Source: Nonomuraea rubra
GTDB taxonomy: Bacteria > Actinomycetota > Actinomycetes > Streptosporangiales > Streptosporangiaceae
Length of the DNA stretch: 64,000 bases
NCBI RefSeq assembly: GCF_014207985.1
Contig: NZ_JACHMI010000001.1
Span: forward strand, 5,935,001 to 5,999,000
Reading direction: 5' to 3'
This document shows, one piece after another, positions 1 through 9,016 of this stretch. The translations under genes and the position numbers were made by a program. Each line of letters opens with the position of its first letter. The first letter of the stretch is position 1. The notes beneath the pieces were generated by a model, which was not told where the DNA came from, ran no database searches, and saw nothing but the letters and a program-made list of their open reading frames with translations.

Positions 1-3000
1 GAGTGCGTGCCCGCCCGGCTCAACGAGCTGGCCTACCTGACCGGGCAGTGGGAGCAGGCCCCGACGATGCCGGAGAAGCGCCTGCTGGCGCTGGACATCG
101 ACGGCGTGCTGCACGACCTGCGCGCCCGCGGCGTCACGCCGCCGCCCCCGCCCTGGGCGACCGGCCCGCAGACCGAACGGGCGGGTCTCGACCTGACCAG
201 ACCGGGCCCGGACGCGACTCCCGAAGAAATACGGGCGCTCGCCAGGCGGTTCGAGGCGGCAGAGAAGACCCTTAGGCAGCTGCGGGACGGCAAGCGGGAG
301 AGCGCGAAGCAGGCGGGCAAGGACGCCCGCGATGCCGACGAGAAGGCCGAGAAGGCCGGCAAGGAGCAGGACAGCGGCGCGCGGCTCCGGGCCGACACGG
401 CCGAGGCGGAGGCCCGCCGCCTCCGGGACCAGCAGGGCCGGCACATCAGGGCCAGGGCCGCGTACTCGGCCGCGCTGAAGCAGGCGACCCAGGCCAGGCA
501 GGCGTACGAGCGGTACGCGCGCCTGCTCGCGGCGCTCCCGCAGGCCCCCGCGGCGACGCAGCCCGGCCAGCTCGGCGTGGCGAGCATCGCCGCGGCCACC
601 GCCGCCGAGGCCCGGCAGGCGCACGACCGGTACCAGGAGGCGCTGGCCCAGGCGCGGCCCAGCGAGTTCTCCCTGCCGGAGGCGATGCCCACCGGCAGGC
701 TCGCCCATCTCGACGTCCTCACCGACAGGGTCAACGAGACGCTGAAGAAGAAGGGCGTCGGCAAGCAGTACACCCCGGACGAGCTGGAGAACTACATCCG
801 CGCCGACTTCCACAAGGTGGTGTCGGGCGACGGTCTGGTGCTGAGCGTCGGCTGGGGCGGCAAGTCGGCCGAGGTGCGGCTCCGGCTCACCCTCGCCGAC
901 CTGGTGGAGGTGCTCGATCCCGGGGTGAAGGCGTCGCAGGCGACGGTGGGCATGTTCTACCAGACCGGCCAGACGTACACCGCCACGGACTCGGGCGGCA
1001 CGGGCGCGTCCGTGGACCTCAGCAGCGCCGCGCTGACACCCTTCTTCCAGGACGGGACGGCGCTCAGGCAGGCGGCCGAGATGTTCACCATCGGGGTCGG
1101 CGTGAGCGGCGGGCGCAGCTGGTCGGCCTCCGGTGGCAGCAGCATGTTCGAGCAGGGCGGCTCGGTCGCGGACAACCGCAGCGAGTCGCTGCTGTTCGAC
1201 GCCGCCGCCACGTGGACCGTGGAGGTGCGTACCGGACGGGCGGGGGAGTGGAGCGACACCACCACGGTCAGCTCCGGCAGCCCCGGCGACACCGCCACCC
1301 AGCGCATCTGGGTCTGGCACTCCTACACCGACAGGACCTCGCGCGACCCGGAGACGATCGACCCGGCCAAGGTGAACCCGAAGCCGCCGAACCAGGAGGT
1401 CATCAGCATGACCGGCCTGGAGGCGGCCCTTGACGCGATCGCCGCCTCGCTCGGCGGCGACTACACCAAGATCGGCACCAACGCGCGCAGGGACCTGCGC
1501 AAGTTCGTCACCCACGAGGTGCAGGCACGCTTCAGGAAGACGCTGGACGGCGGCCTGCCGGTGAACCTCGCCGTGGACGGCGAGCTGGACGTCCGGATCA
1601 CGGCCACGAGTGAGATCGTGCCGGGCAGGACCAGGATGGTGGGCGCGGCGACCGCGGAGGCGCTGGAGGAGGAGGTACTCACCGAGACCGCCACCTCACC
1701 GAGCAGGACCGAGTACGGCGGGTCGGTGGACCGCAAGGTCACCGCCGGTCTCAACCACGAGATGCTGAACGGCATGGACGTCCTCGGCCCGGCCGGCGAC
1801 TACCATCCCGACTCGGTCTCCCCGGAGGCCAAGGGCAACAGGCCGGTGGCCCAGTCGTCGTCGTCCACGGCCAACGAGGCGGCCGTGCACCCGCAGGTGG
1901 ACAAGCGGGCCGGGCTCTCCCAGGCCTACCACAAGGTCGCCGAGGTCACCTTCGTCGTGGAGCGTCCCGGCAAGAAGCCCGTGAAGCTGGGCCCGTTCAC
2001 GACGGACCTGCTGATGCGCCAGCAGGTGCGGGACGCCTACCACGCCGGCGATCCCGCGCCGGGCGAGACGCTGGTCCGCGAGAACGGCCGGCCCAAGTTC
2101 GACGCCGACGGCAATGTCGTCCTGCGCGACACCCCCCGGCGCGGGCAAGTCGAGGGGCGCAGGATGGAGCTGCCGCAGTGGCTCGGCGACGGCACGCGCC
2201 CGATGCGCGGCGCGGGACCGACCGACGTCCGGGAGGTCAACGGGCTGGACGGTCTCAAGGAGGACGTCCTGGCCCGGCTCGCCGGGCTGGGCCTCGTGGC
2301 CGCGGACGAGAACGGCGCGGGCCGGTCCCGCCTCGTCCGCGCCGGCCGGGTCCTGAACGCCGACGACGTCACGTCCCACCTGGTGGAGAGCGCGATACGC
2401 AGCGGGTTCGACCAGATGGCGCAGAGCGGCGTTCTCATCCCCCTCCAGCGCCACGGCGTCAACGCCACCCCCGACCTGTACGCGCTGCAGATCGTGGTGC
2501 GGCAGGACTTCAGCGGCCGGGGCACCCCCAAGGGGCTGGTCAACAAGGTCCGCACGCATCTCGACATCGCCAGCGACACCTCGGGCAGGGGGGTCAACCG
2601 GTCGAGGACGTACGGCGGCAACCTCTCGGCGGCCAAGAAGGACGGCCCCGTGGAGGGACACGACGGCGTCACGCACAAGGCCGGCCCGAACGTGGGCGGC
2701 GACAGGACGTATTCGGCCGGCACCAGCACCTCCAGCATGGTCAACAAGGTCGGCATGGCGGAGGACGACAAGAACAAGCTGACCGCGGGCCTCGAGGGCG
2801 GGGCGACGATCGAGGTCAACCTGGTGCACAACGGCGAGATCCAGCCGCTGATCAGGCCGCGCCCCATCACGGCCCTGCTGCTGGTGCCCGGCGACATGCT
2901 GCCCCGCGACGGCGGGCCGGACTTCTCCGGCCCGATGGGCAGGCCGGGCAAGAAGCTGATGGAGCTCGCCACGCTGGAGCACTTCGACGGCGGCCGCGAG

Positions 3001-6000
3001 CTGGGCGATATCAGGAGGATCTGGAGCCTGCTGCCGCGCGGGCTGCGCGGGAAGGTGGCGCCGCTGGTCCAGCTCTGGCCCGTCCTGAGCCGGCACCATC
3101 TCGCCTCCCACCTGTTCGAGGGGCCCATCACCCACGACCTCGTGCTCGACCCCAACGGTCCCGCACCCGCGCGCACGTCGCTGGAGGTGCGAGGCGAGCT
3201 CGGTGAGGCGCACCTCGTGGACGTGGTCGACTCGGTGACCGGCCGTATCCTGCTCGCCCTGCGCAGCGCGGGCATCTCCTGGGGCGGGTCGAACAACATC
3301 GCGTTCGGCCTGATGAACAGCATCGGCGACGCCGACGACAACGGCCAGACCAGCGACACCGGCTCGCTCACGCTGCCCTCGCGCTCCCGGATCAAGTCGC
3401 TCGCGACCGCGCTCGTGGCCATCTGGGGCACCGAGTTCCTGGGGATCTCGACCGCCAGGAAGTACCGCTTCCAGGTGCCCGTGGACGTCCTCGTGAAGCT
3501 GCGCACCAGCCGCAGCACCCCGATCGGGCAGCAGGCCGGCGGCTGGCGGGTCGGCAGCCTCCGCAGCCACGGCCAGGGGCTGTTCACCGTCCCCGAGCAC
3601 GACGCGCTGCGCCTGTACGCCGCCGGCGACCTGCCCCTGCCCCTGCCGCTGCTGGCCGACGCCGTCGAGCGCTTCGTCAACGGCACGATGAAGCTCCACC
3701 GGACCCTCGCGGTGCCGCTGCTCATGCAGTACGCCAAGGACCGCGCCGAGGCGCTGGCCCGCGGTGGCGACCTCGGGATCGGCAGGGGACACACCCCCCA
3801 GAAGCTGCTCGAAGCGCTCCAGAAGGTCGCGGACATCGGCCCGACGGTCACCCGGGCCGCCGCCGCGGCTCCGGCCGCCTCGGTGTCGAGGCTCGGCAGA
3901 GTGCTGCAAGCGGCCAAGGCCATGAACGAGCGCCTCAAGAACGTCGTGGTCGCCCCGCAGTACGAGCACGGCATGGGCATGAGCATGCCGCAGTCGTTCA
4001 CCGTGACCGACGACCAGGGCAACGAGGTCGACGTCATGGAGGAGGTGCTGAAGGCGGTCGACACCGCGGTGCCGGGCGCGGAGCAGGGCACGCCGAACCT
4101 GCGCCGGGCCGTCAGGGCCGACCTCAACGGCACCCGGCCGCACGTCCACATCGACGAGATGTGGTCGCGGCGCGGCTTCGAACGCGAGTACGACGTGCAC
4201 ACCGGCGTCGACCCCAAGGCGGCCAAGGTGGTCACCGTCCGGGCGCGGCTGGAGCACGCCCCGGGGGCCGACCCGCGCCAGGCGGTGCTGGTGGACCACA
4301 CCGACGACGAAGGCGTCATCATCCAGCGCTACCGCGCCAAGGAGACCTCGCACACGGAGGGGTACTCGGGCACGTACTCCGCAGGCGCCGAGTACAGCGA
4401 CACCGGCGAGGACGGCGAGGGCAAGGGCGGGCTGTCCACCAAGCGCACCCGCTCCTACTCCAGCAGCAGCAACGAGAACCGGATGAGGCTGCAGCGGCTG
4501 GCCAGGTTCAAGGGCCTCACCACGGTCGAGCAGGACATGCGGCTGGTCATCGAGATCGAGACCAGGCCCGCCCGGGTGCGGGCGGTGCCGCTGGCGAGGA
4601 TGATGCCGGAGGCCGCGGCCAGGGTCAGGTCGTCGGCGGCCCGGCTACGCCGCAAGCGGCCCGCGGTCCGCCGCGAGTACGACGTCAAGCTGCGACGCGG
4701 CCTGCCGAGCGACATGGTGCGCAGGGCCGACCAGGACCCGGGCACGGCTCCCGTCGTGGTCGACCCGCGCCAGGTGGAGCTCGAGCCCGGCCACTTCCCC
4801 GAGGTCCTGACCGAGGACGAGAGCAGGCCCACCCTGTTCGACGCCATCAGCCGCCAGCTGACCAGGATGATCGGCTACGCGGCGGTCGCCGAGCGGGCCG
4901 GGGCGCTGTCCGCCTGGCTGTCGCACTCAGGGCAGATCACCGGGCTGGAGCGGGTGGCGGGGCGCGACGGCGACGTCCTGCCGCACGTGGCCGAGCCGAA
5001 GTTCCGGCACCAGGGCGTGGACGTCACGGTCAAGGCGCGCATGTCGGACCTCACGGTCGTGGCCGGGCCGTACGACGGCGAGAAGGGCGAGGTGGACCGG
5101 AGGGCCGACGCCCAGAACGTGTCCGTCTCCCGCGGGCACGTCCTGCCCGCGGCCTCGTCCCTCGGAGGGGGTGTCAAGGTGCTCGGGCTCGGCATCGGCT
5201 CGTGGGCCGGGGCGCAGGCGTCGCAGAGCGTCGGTGCCCACCAGGGGGCGCGCCGCGAGCGCAGCATGTTCGAGACCGGCAAGCTCTACACCGTGCGCGT
5301 CAGGATCGACTACGACCTGACCTTCGAGCAGGTGAAGCGGCGCCGCGGCGGCGACGTCCGGCCCCAGCCCGAGGTCGTGCACCTGACGGGCGCGAGCGGT
5401 GGCATGGCCATGATCGCGATCTTCGGCGAGGAGCTCAACGAGCTGCACGCCAGGATGGAGGCCGGAGTACGCGTCGCGCCGGCCCTGGACGGCCTGCCCC
5501 GGTTCACCTTCGTCCCGGAGCCCGGCCGCAGCGGCCTGATCCAGGTCCTCCAGGACGCCCGCGTGGCGGCCCGCGAGCGCGGCCAGGTGGCGAGTGTCCG
5601 CGTGTACGAGGAGGGGCCGGACGGGAAGCCGGTCCTGCGCCGCTACCTGGCCACCCCCGACGGCATGCTGCGCGCCGAGAACCCCGGCCGCCCGTCGCGC
5701 GGCGACACCCTCGACGGCGGCTTCGCCGAGGCGTTCGCCACACTGCCGCCCCACCTCCTGGACGCGGCCGACCGGAACGACCTGAACCTGCGCGAGATCT
5801 TCCTGAACTCCACGGTCTCCGGCACCTTCACCGAGCAGGTCGCGGCCGAGCTGGAGAGCAGGAACGCGCTGCCCCCCGCCCCCGAGCCGATCTGGCAGGT
5901 GTCCGACCCGGGCCCGTCGCCGCACGCGCCCGCGGTCGGCAGCACCTTCCAGGGACCCGCTCAGGGGACGGGCCCGTCGCCGGGCTCGCCGTCGGTGACC

Positions 6001-7707
6001 TCGCCGGAGCTGCCCGGCAGCCCGCTCGCCGCGTCGGGGCGCCCCGAGGGCGTCCCCGACCTGGCGCTCGCCGAGCTCCGCGCGCAGGACGTGTCGGCGG
6101 CCGACTTCGGCGGGGCCGTGGCGAACGTGCGCTGGACCGGTGAGGACCGGCTCGTCGTGCAGCTCCCAGGGGCGCCCGACCAGCACGTCCAGGTGCTGCC
6201 GGAGGACCCGGGCACCGGACTCGTCGGGCGTACCGACCTGAAGGCGGGTACGGCGGAGGAGCCGCACCTGCTGCGGATCGGCCCGCGCGTGGATCCGCAC
6301 GTGGTCTCGTCGGTGCTGGTGCACGAGATCTCGCACCTCGCCCAGGAGCGGGCCGCGCAGGTGGCCGGCGTGGGGCAGGGGCTGGTCCGGGGGTCGCTGT
6401 CGCCGGTCAGGGAGGGGACCGACCACTGCCTCACGCCGCGCCTGGACGAGCACGCCCACCTGTCGCGCAAGTGGCGCGCCACCGCCGACCCGCAGGCCCG
6501 GGGCCGGATCGCGGCGGCCATCGAGGCGATCGCCGCCGACATCGCCCGCCGCGGCCACACCCCGCCATCCCCACCCTGGCACTCCCGCCCACCCTCCACC
6601 CACCCGGCGGGACCGCCCCCGGCGGCACCTCCCGACGCCGCCGTCCCCGGCCTCCCGCCACGGGAACCGGCGGGCGCGGCGGGCACCGCTGGCATGGCTG
6701 GTGCCGCTCACGTGCCGGGCGCGGAGGAAACCGCCGGCATGCCAGGGCCGGCGGCGCTCGCGAAGCTCCGCAGCCTCATCGACGCCCTGTCCGGGGAGCC
6801 GTCCGGGCCTTCCCTCGCCGACGCGCTCAACGGGCGGGCGGATGCGGCAAGTGCGCCCGACGGGCACACGGCCGCGCCGGGATCGCTCGCCGCGGCGCTC
6901 AACGGCGGGCGCCCCGGCAACGCCGCCCTCACCGCCGCCATCCGGGCCGAGGCCGAGCGGGCGGGTCTCGCGCCGGGGCAGCCGGGCGCGGCGGCGAAGA
7001 TCGTGGCGCTGGCCAGGGCGGGCGAGCTGGGGCCCGAGCACGTCACCGCGCTGCGCGGCAGGCCGGCGCTCCCCGAGACGGCCGCCGCCGACGCCGTCGC
7101 GAGGGCCGCCGGGCTCATGGGCGCCAGAGCCCGCACGTACGGTCCCGGCCTGCTCGACCTCGAGATCCCCGGCCACCCACCCATCCCCGTCGAGATCCGC
7201 CCGGCGACCCAGGCGCCCCACAAGAACGGGTCACTGCCGGCAGGCCGGACGGCGCAGGAGAGCGGGGGGCTGCTGACGTTCCAGGTGGACGAGAGGCGCA
7301 CGATCGGGGCGAACGAGCGGGCCGCCGCCGCCACCGCCGCGGGCGCGCTGGCCGAGGCGCTTGGCCTCCCGGCCGCGCGACACGCGGCCGTCGCCGGGCT
7401 GTACGAGGCCGTCCGCCAGGTGCGCACCGCCACCCCCGCGCAGCTCCCCGCCCGCCTGGGCGTCCTGCACGACGTGGCGGCCGCCGTCCCCGCGCAGCTC
7501 GTCCCCGCCCCGCTGGCCGCCGACCTGGCCCGGCTGCTGGCCGGCCCCAGGCCGGGAGGGCGGCACGCGTACTGGAGCCGCGCCCGCACCCTCGCCGAGG
7601 CCAGCGGCTGGCACCCCGAGGAGGAGTGCCCGTGCCCCGGGGACGCCCCGTGCGTGTGCGGCCTGCGCGAGGGCGCGCGCCCGGACCGCACCGCGGTGCG
7701 GGCATGA
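1..7707 (+). CDS. Giant modular polymorphic-toxin-like protein (5' end outside window)
   Basis: The frame is open to the left edge, so the GTG at 7 is only the first visible start and the gene begins upstream. Residues are numbered from that GTG. Residues 78-200 are charged and helical, probably a coiled coil. Residues 290-1805 hold about six diverged beta-rich modules, with Ser/Gly-rich runs followed by strands of the type YxVxVxI. At 2106-2110 there is a zinc-peptidase-like HEISH, followed by a Pro-rich linker near 2185-2230. The last 280 residues look like a decayed copy of the same module, ending in a Cys cluster (C2541, C2543, C2549, C2551). No signal peptide or membrane segment is visible. 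Such actinobacterial giants are often exported conflict proteins; the role here is inference. Two small genes follow on the same strand. Confidence 0.8.
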   Translation, partial: ECVPARLNELAYLTGQWEQAPTMPEKRLLALDIDGVLHDLRARGVTPPPPPWATGPQTERAGLDLTRPGPDATPEEIRALARRFEAAEKTLRQLRDGKRESAKQAGKDARDADEKAEKAGKEQDSGARLRADTAEAEARRLRDQQGRHIRARAAYSAALKQATQARQAYERYARLLAALPQAPAATQPGQLGVASIAAATAAEARQAHDRYQEALAQARPSEFSLPEAMPTGRLAHLDVLTDRVNETLKKKGVGKQYTPDELENYIRADFHKVVSGDGLVLSVGWGGKSAEVRLRLTLADLVEVLDPGVKASQATVGMFYQTGQTYTATDSGGTGASVDLSSAALTPFFQDGTALRQAAEMFTIGVGVSGGRSWSASGGSSMFEQGGSVADNRSESLLFDAAATWTVEVRTGRAGEWSDTTTVSSGSPGDTATQRIWVWHSYTDRTSRDPETIDPAKVNPKPPNQEVISMTGLEAALDAIAASLGGDYTKIGTNARRDLRKFVTHEVQARFRKTLDGGLPVNLAVDGELDVRITATSEIVPGRTRMVGAATAEALEEEVLTETATSPSRTEYGGSVDRKVTAGLNHEMLNGMDVLGPAGDYHPDSVSPEAKGNRPVAQSSSSTANEAAVHPQVDKRAGLSQAYHKVAEVTFVVERPGKKPVKLGPFTTDLLMRQQVRDAYHAGDPAPGETLVRENGRPKFDADGNVVLRDTPRRGQVEGRRMELPQWLGDGTRPMRGAGPTDVREVNGLDGLKEDVLARLAGLGLVAADENGAGRSRLVRAGRVLNADDVTSHLVESAIRSGFDQMAQSGVLIPLQRHGVNATPDLYALQIVVRQDFSGRGTPKGLVNKVRTHLDIASDTSGRGVNRSRTYGGNLSAAKKDGPVEGHDGVTHKAGPNVGGDRTYSAGTSTSSMVNKVGMAEDDKNKLTAGLEGGATIEVNLVHNGEIQPLIRPRPITALLLVPGDMLPRDGGPDFSGPMGRPGKKLMELATLEHFDGGRELGDIRRIWSLLPRGLRGKVAPLVQLWPVLSRHHLASHLFEGPITHDLVLDPNGPAPARTSLEVRGELGEAHLVDVVDSVTGRILLALRSAGISWGGSNNIAFGLMNSIGDADDNGQTSDTGSLTLPSRSRIKSLATALVAIWGTEFLGISTARKYRFQVPVDVLVKLRTSRSTPIGQQAGGWRVGSLRSHGQGLFTVPEHDALRLYAAGDLPLPLPLLADAVERFVNGTMKLHRTLAVPLLMQYAKDRAEALARGGDLGIGRGHTPQKLLEALQKVADIGPTVTRAAAAAPAASVSRLGRVLQAAKAMNERLKNVVVAPQYEHGMGMSMPQSFTVTDDQGNEVDVMEEVLKAVDTAVPGAEQGTPNLRRAVRADLNGTRPHVHIDEMWSRRGFEREYDVHTGVDPKAAKVVTVRARLEHAPGADPRQAVLVDHTDDEGVIIQRYRAKETSHTEGYSGTYSAGAEYSDTGEDGEGKGGLSTKRTRSYSSSSNENRMRLQRLARFKGLTTVEQDMRLVIEIETRPARVRAVPLARMMPEAAARVRSSAARLRRKRPAVRREYDVKLRRGLPSDMVRRADQDPGTAPVVVDPRQVELEPGHFPEVLTEDESRPTLFDAISRQLTRMIGYAAVAERAGALSAWLSHSGQITGLERVAGRDGDVLPHVAEPKFRHQGVDVTVKARMSDLTVVAGPYDGEKGEVDRRADAQNVSVSRGHVLPAASSLGGGVKVLGLGIGSWAGAQASQSVGAHQGARRERSMFETGKLYTVRVRIDYDLTFEQVKRRRGGDVRPQPEVVHLTGASGGMAMIAIFGEELNELHARMEAGVRVAPALDGLPRFTFVPEPGRSGLIQVLQDARVAARERGQVASVRVYEEGPDGKPVLRRYLATPDGMLRAENPGRPSRGDTLDGGFAEAFATLPPHLLDAADRNDLNLREIFLNSTVSGTFTEQVAAELESRNALPPAPEPIWQVSDPGPSPHAPAVGSTFQGPAQGTGPSPGSPSVTSPELPGSPLAASGRPEGVPDLALAELRAQDVSAADFGGAVANVRWTGEDRLVVQLPGAPDQHVQVLPEDPGTGLVGRTDLKAGTAEEPHLLRIGPRVDPHVVSSVLVHEISHLAQERAAQVAGVGQGLVRGSLSPVREGTDHCLTPRLDEHAHLSRKWRATADPQARGRIAAAIEAIAADIARRGHTPPSPPWHSRPPSTHPAGPPPAAPPDAAVPGLPPREPAGAAGTAGMAGAAHVPGAEETAGMPGPAALAKLRSLIDALSGEPSGPSLADALNGRADAASAPDGHTAAPGSLAAALNGGRPGNAALTAAIRAEAERAGLAPGQPGAAAKIVALARAGELGPEHVTALRGRPALPETAAADAVARAAGLMGARARTYGPGLLDLEIPGHPPIPVEIRPATQAPHKNGSLPAGRTAQESGGLLTFQVDERRTIGANERAAAATAAGALAEALGLPAARHAAVAGLYEAVRQVRTATPAQLPARLGVLHDVAAAVPAQLVPAPLAADLARLLAGPRPGGRHAYWSRARTLAEASGWHPEEECPCPGDAPCVCGLREGARPDRTAVRA

Positions 7708-7734
7708 TGGAAACCTCCGAGTGAGAGGACGGTT

Positions 7735-8259
7735 ATGACCTTCGCGGTAGCACGGACGAGGGATGAGGCGCATCTCTACCTCGACCTGCACCCCTGCGAG
7801 TGCGGCTCGGTGGACACGACCTGGGACAGCGGCCTGGTCAGCGCCGGCGGCGGCCTCGCCAACCGCTACGCCGGCACCTGCGAGACCTGCGGCAGGCCGC
7901 GCGAATACCTGTTCGGGGTGCCGGAGCGGCCGGTCATGCCCGCGGGCTACCCGACGTTCGGCGGCGCGGAGCCGTCGCAGCTGCTCGACGCGGGGGAGTG
8001 GCTGTGGGTGGCCGACCTGACGGCGGGCAACGTGCCGGTGGACGACGAGGCCGAGGCGCACCGCACGTTGTCGGTGGCGACGGCGGCCGTCGAGGAGGTC
8101 GTGAAGTTCATCCCGCCGGGCGCGGACGAGGTGCCCGCCGACGGGTTCTGGTCGCAGCGGGGCCGTGAGGTGCGGGCGGCCGAGCCCGGCCGGTTCCAGC
8201 TCGACCGGCTGCTCATCGTCCGCGACACCTACCGCGATCTGGCGGCGCGGCATGCCTGA
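7735..8259 (+). CDS. Hypothetical protein, candidate immunity/partner of the giant protein
   Basis: This 174-residue soluble protein starts at ATG behind a GAGAGGAC ribosome site, 27 bases after the giant gene. Its N-terminus has cysteines in CEC and CETCG motifs that could bind zinc. The C-terminal half carries QLLDAGEW and a block ending FW-x4-G-x10-AEPGRF. It shares this pattern with the next gene, so the two are diverged tandem copies. The stop overlaps the next start by 8 bases, which suggests translational coupling. I do not recognise the family. The position right after a toxin-like giant suggests an immunity or accessory role, which is inference only. Confidence 0.75.
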   Translation: MTFAVARTRDEAHLYLDLHPCECGSVDTTWDSGLVSAGGGLANRYAGTCETCGRPREYLFGVPERPVMPAGYPTFGGAEPSQLLDAGEWLWVADLTAGNVPVDDEAEAHRTLSVATAAVEEVVKFIPPGADEVPADGFWSQRGREVRAAEPGRFQLDRLLIVRDTYRDLAARHA

Positions 8260-8797
8260 GGGCGGCCGGGCGCGTTCCCTCGTCGAGGCGTACGTCCACC
8301 TCGACCTGGTCGCCTCCGGCGGGTCGGCGCAGGCGTCGGTGACCGAGGCGCCGGACGGCTGGCTGGTGCGGGCCGGCGGCCTGGAGGTCCTGGTCCCGTA
8401 CGAGGCGGAGCAGGCGGCCAGGCAGTCGGGCACGACGTTCGGCGCGGGCGTGTCCGAGCTGCTCGACGCCGGCCAGTGGGTACGGATCGGCGCCACGTAC
8501 GCGAGCAGGGCCCTGGAGAGCGGCCTGTTCTTCACCGCGGACCCGTCGCCGGACCCCGCGCGCTTCCACACCGTGGTCGCGGACTGGAGCTTCGCCGCCG
8601 ACGCGGTGGCCGAGGCGCTGAAGTTCCTGCCGGAGAGGGCCGGGGAGCTGCCGCCGGAGGCGTTCTGGACGGAGATGGGCCGGTCGGCGCGCGACGCCGA
8701 GCCGGGCCGCTTCACCAGGGCGAAGCTGGAGAGCGACCTGGCCTTCTACCGCCAGAGCCTGGCCGACTTCCGCCGCCTGCACACCGAGGACACATGA
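8252..8797 (+). CDS. Paralogue of the preceding hypothetical protein
   Basis: This 181-residue protein starts at the ATG at 8252 inside the end of the previous gene; upstream in-frame codons read through that gene and are rejected. It keeps the partner's landmarks (SELLDAGQW, a FLPERAGELPPEAFW block, AEPGRF) but lacks the N-terminal cysteines, so any metal site has been lost or never existed here. The function is unknown. Tandem diverged copies after a toxin-like gene are common among immunity genes, and that is the main reason for the suggestion. The stop codon sits inside the first copy of a tandem repeat. Confidence 0.75.
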   Translation: MPEGGRARSLVEAYVHLDLVASGGSAQASVTEAPDGWLVRAGGLEVLVPYEAEQAARQSGTTFGAGVSELLDAGQWVRIGATYASRALESGLFFTADPSPDPARFHTVVADWSFAADAVAEALKFLPERAGELPPEAFWTEMGRSARDAEPGRFTRAKLESDLAFYRQSLADFRRLHTEDT

Positions 8798-8951
8798 GGT
8801 TCCCCGCCGGTCGACTCGCAACGCCTGAGCCTCCCCGCCGGTCGACTCGCAACGCCTGAGCCTCCCCGCCGGTCGACTCGCAACGCCTGAGCCTCCCCGC
8901 CGCTCGGCTCGGAACGCCTGAGCCTCCCCGGCCGGTCGGCTCGGGACGTCT
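8796..8951. repeat. Five-copy 31-bp tandem repeat
   Basis: Units start at 8796, 8827, 8858, 8889 and 8920. Each begins GAG-CTCCCC-GCCG and ends with a variant of CTCGCAACGCCT. The first three units are nearly identical, the fourth and fifth diverge (GTCGACTCGCAA becomes CTCGGCTCGGAA and GTCGGCTCGGGA), and the last is 32 bp. There are no spacers, so this is not a CRISPR array. The first unit overlaps the stop codon of the upstream gene. The rest of the gap to 9016 shows nothing recognisable. Confidence 0.9.
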
Positions 8952-9016
8952 GAGCAGCGCCGGCGCGCGAGGACGCACGCCTGGAGCGGCGCCCTCGGGC
9001 GTTCAAGCGGCCGGCG

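Noticed and set aside
1696..4353. 885-codon open frame on the minus strand opposite the giant gene
   Set aside because: Arg/Val/His-rich shadow of a GC-rich gene, with no motif or ribosome site. The same applies to other long antisense frames, such as 15959-19435 and 21263-25933 on the minus strand.
8796..8951. CRISPR array
   Set aside because: The repeats are directly joined without spacers, and no cas gene is present.
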